DNA from: Ariolimax columbianus
Taxonomy: Eukaryota; Mollusca; Gastropoda; Stylommatophora; Arionidae
Assembly (NCBI GenBank): GCA_036924085.1
Contig: JAVGWX010000004.1
Span: forward strand, 38,228,293-38,292,292
DNA: 64,000 nt
Direction of reading: 5' to 3'
Made by a program: the position numbers and the translations under genes. Below, piece by piece: positions 63,450-64,000 of this stretch. Below the pieces are notes generated by a model. That model saw nothing but the letters and a program-made list of their open reading frames with translations, made no database searches and was not told the origin of the DNA. Position 1 is the first letter of the stretch. Every line of letters begins with the position of its first letter.

Positions 63450-64000
63450 GTAAGTTCAATGGTATCTTGAAGTCTGATTCTTGCTTGAATGAATGACATT
63501 AAATTGTTTTTGTTTTTTGGAAGTTATATTTCCTTGTTCTATTCTTAATTAATTATTCTGATATTTTCATGCAGTAAAAATAAATCAAAACTGCGGCAGG
63601 TCAAAAGTAGATCAAAACATTTATAGATATGGCTGAGTTACCACACTGGAACAAAAACAAAATGAAACCCAGGAACAAAGACCAAACAAAAACATCAATA
63701 ACAAATTACATCAATAATAATGAGAATGGACTTGACAGCTGATATAATACATTAAGTGATAGCCATTAGTGTCAAGGAGTTGTCAAGACTGTGAGAATGA
63801 CTCTTGGTAATGCCACTTGGGAAGAGTAGGCCAAACAAGAAATGATCAATGTGATTGAACAAAAACACAAATATTATAAAAGTGTGTGGAAATGAACATG
63901 TACTAATGTTCATTTATACAAATATGTATAATACTTGAACAAATTAATGTATGCACTAACACATACCACTTACGTGTGTGTGCATATATATATCATCATC
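63450..64000. other. Window end, NUP35 intron
   Basis: AT-rich, no further NUP35 exon found. The C-terminal exon(s) with the membrane-binding helix should lie to the right. Confidence 0.4.

Overview
The window is animal nuclear DNA: AT-rich, gene-poor and crowded with transposons. Three conserved single-copy genes are broken into short exons with GT/AG introns of 0.4 to 10 kb. The many CR1- and RTE-type LINEs and tRNA-headed SINEs, several sharing a central core, fit a large invertebrate genome. A lophotrochozoan such as a mollusc (possibly a cephalopod) is my guess, but nothing here proves it.

Layout. (1) 1454-10814, plus strand: the last three exons of a SMYD4-like methyltransferase, ending at a stop codon. 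(2) 15725-34630, minus strand: seven exons of JMJD7, a JmjC lysyl hydroxylase. These are the whole gene except the first, roughly 20-residue exon. All exon phases agree and both iron-ligand regions are present. (3) 45350-63449, plus strand: nine exons of the nucleoporin NUP35 (Nup53), including the complete Nup35 RRM. The first exon and the C-terminus are not seen. SMYD4 and JMJD7 are tail to tail. A possible last exon of an unknown gene lies at 36727-36892. I see no operons, CRISPR arrays, or functional tRNA or rRNA genes.

Almost everything else is mobile DNA. I use local names. SINE-A has a tRNA-like head. SINE-B, -C and -D share modules with each other and partly with A. SINE-F shares a 3' hairpin tail with a LINE. 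SINE-G has another tRNA-like head. LINE-N1 to -N5 are non-LTR elements with RNase H and/or a C-terminal Cys/His motif. There are also CR1 and several RTE-type LINE families, two mariner relics and a piggyBac relic. Many copies keep target-site duplications, so the order of insertion can be read: SINE-A in CR1, SINE-A in SINE-B, SINE-C in SINE-B, LINE-N1 in SINE-C, LINE-N1 in the piggyBac relic, and one RTE in another RTE.

Most interesting points: a modular SINE network with LINE-like tails; a 35-bp insertion made only of the SINE-F/LINE tail hairpin and flanked by an 11-bp duplication; three separate fold-back structures (two mariner, one SINE-B); a degenerate cluster built from antisense 28S and 18S rDNA pieces inside a JMJD7 intron; and a 53-bp minisatellite that runs up to the 3' splice site of a NUP35 RRM exon, with an acceptor-like site in most units.
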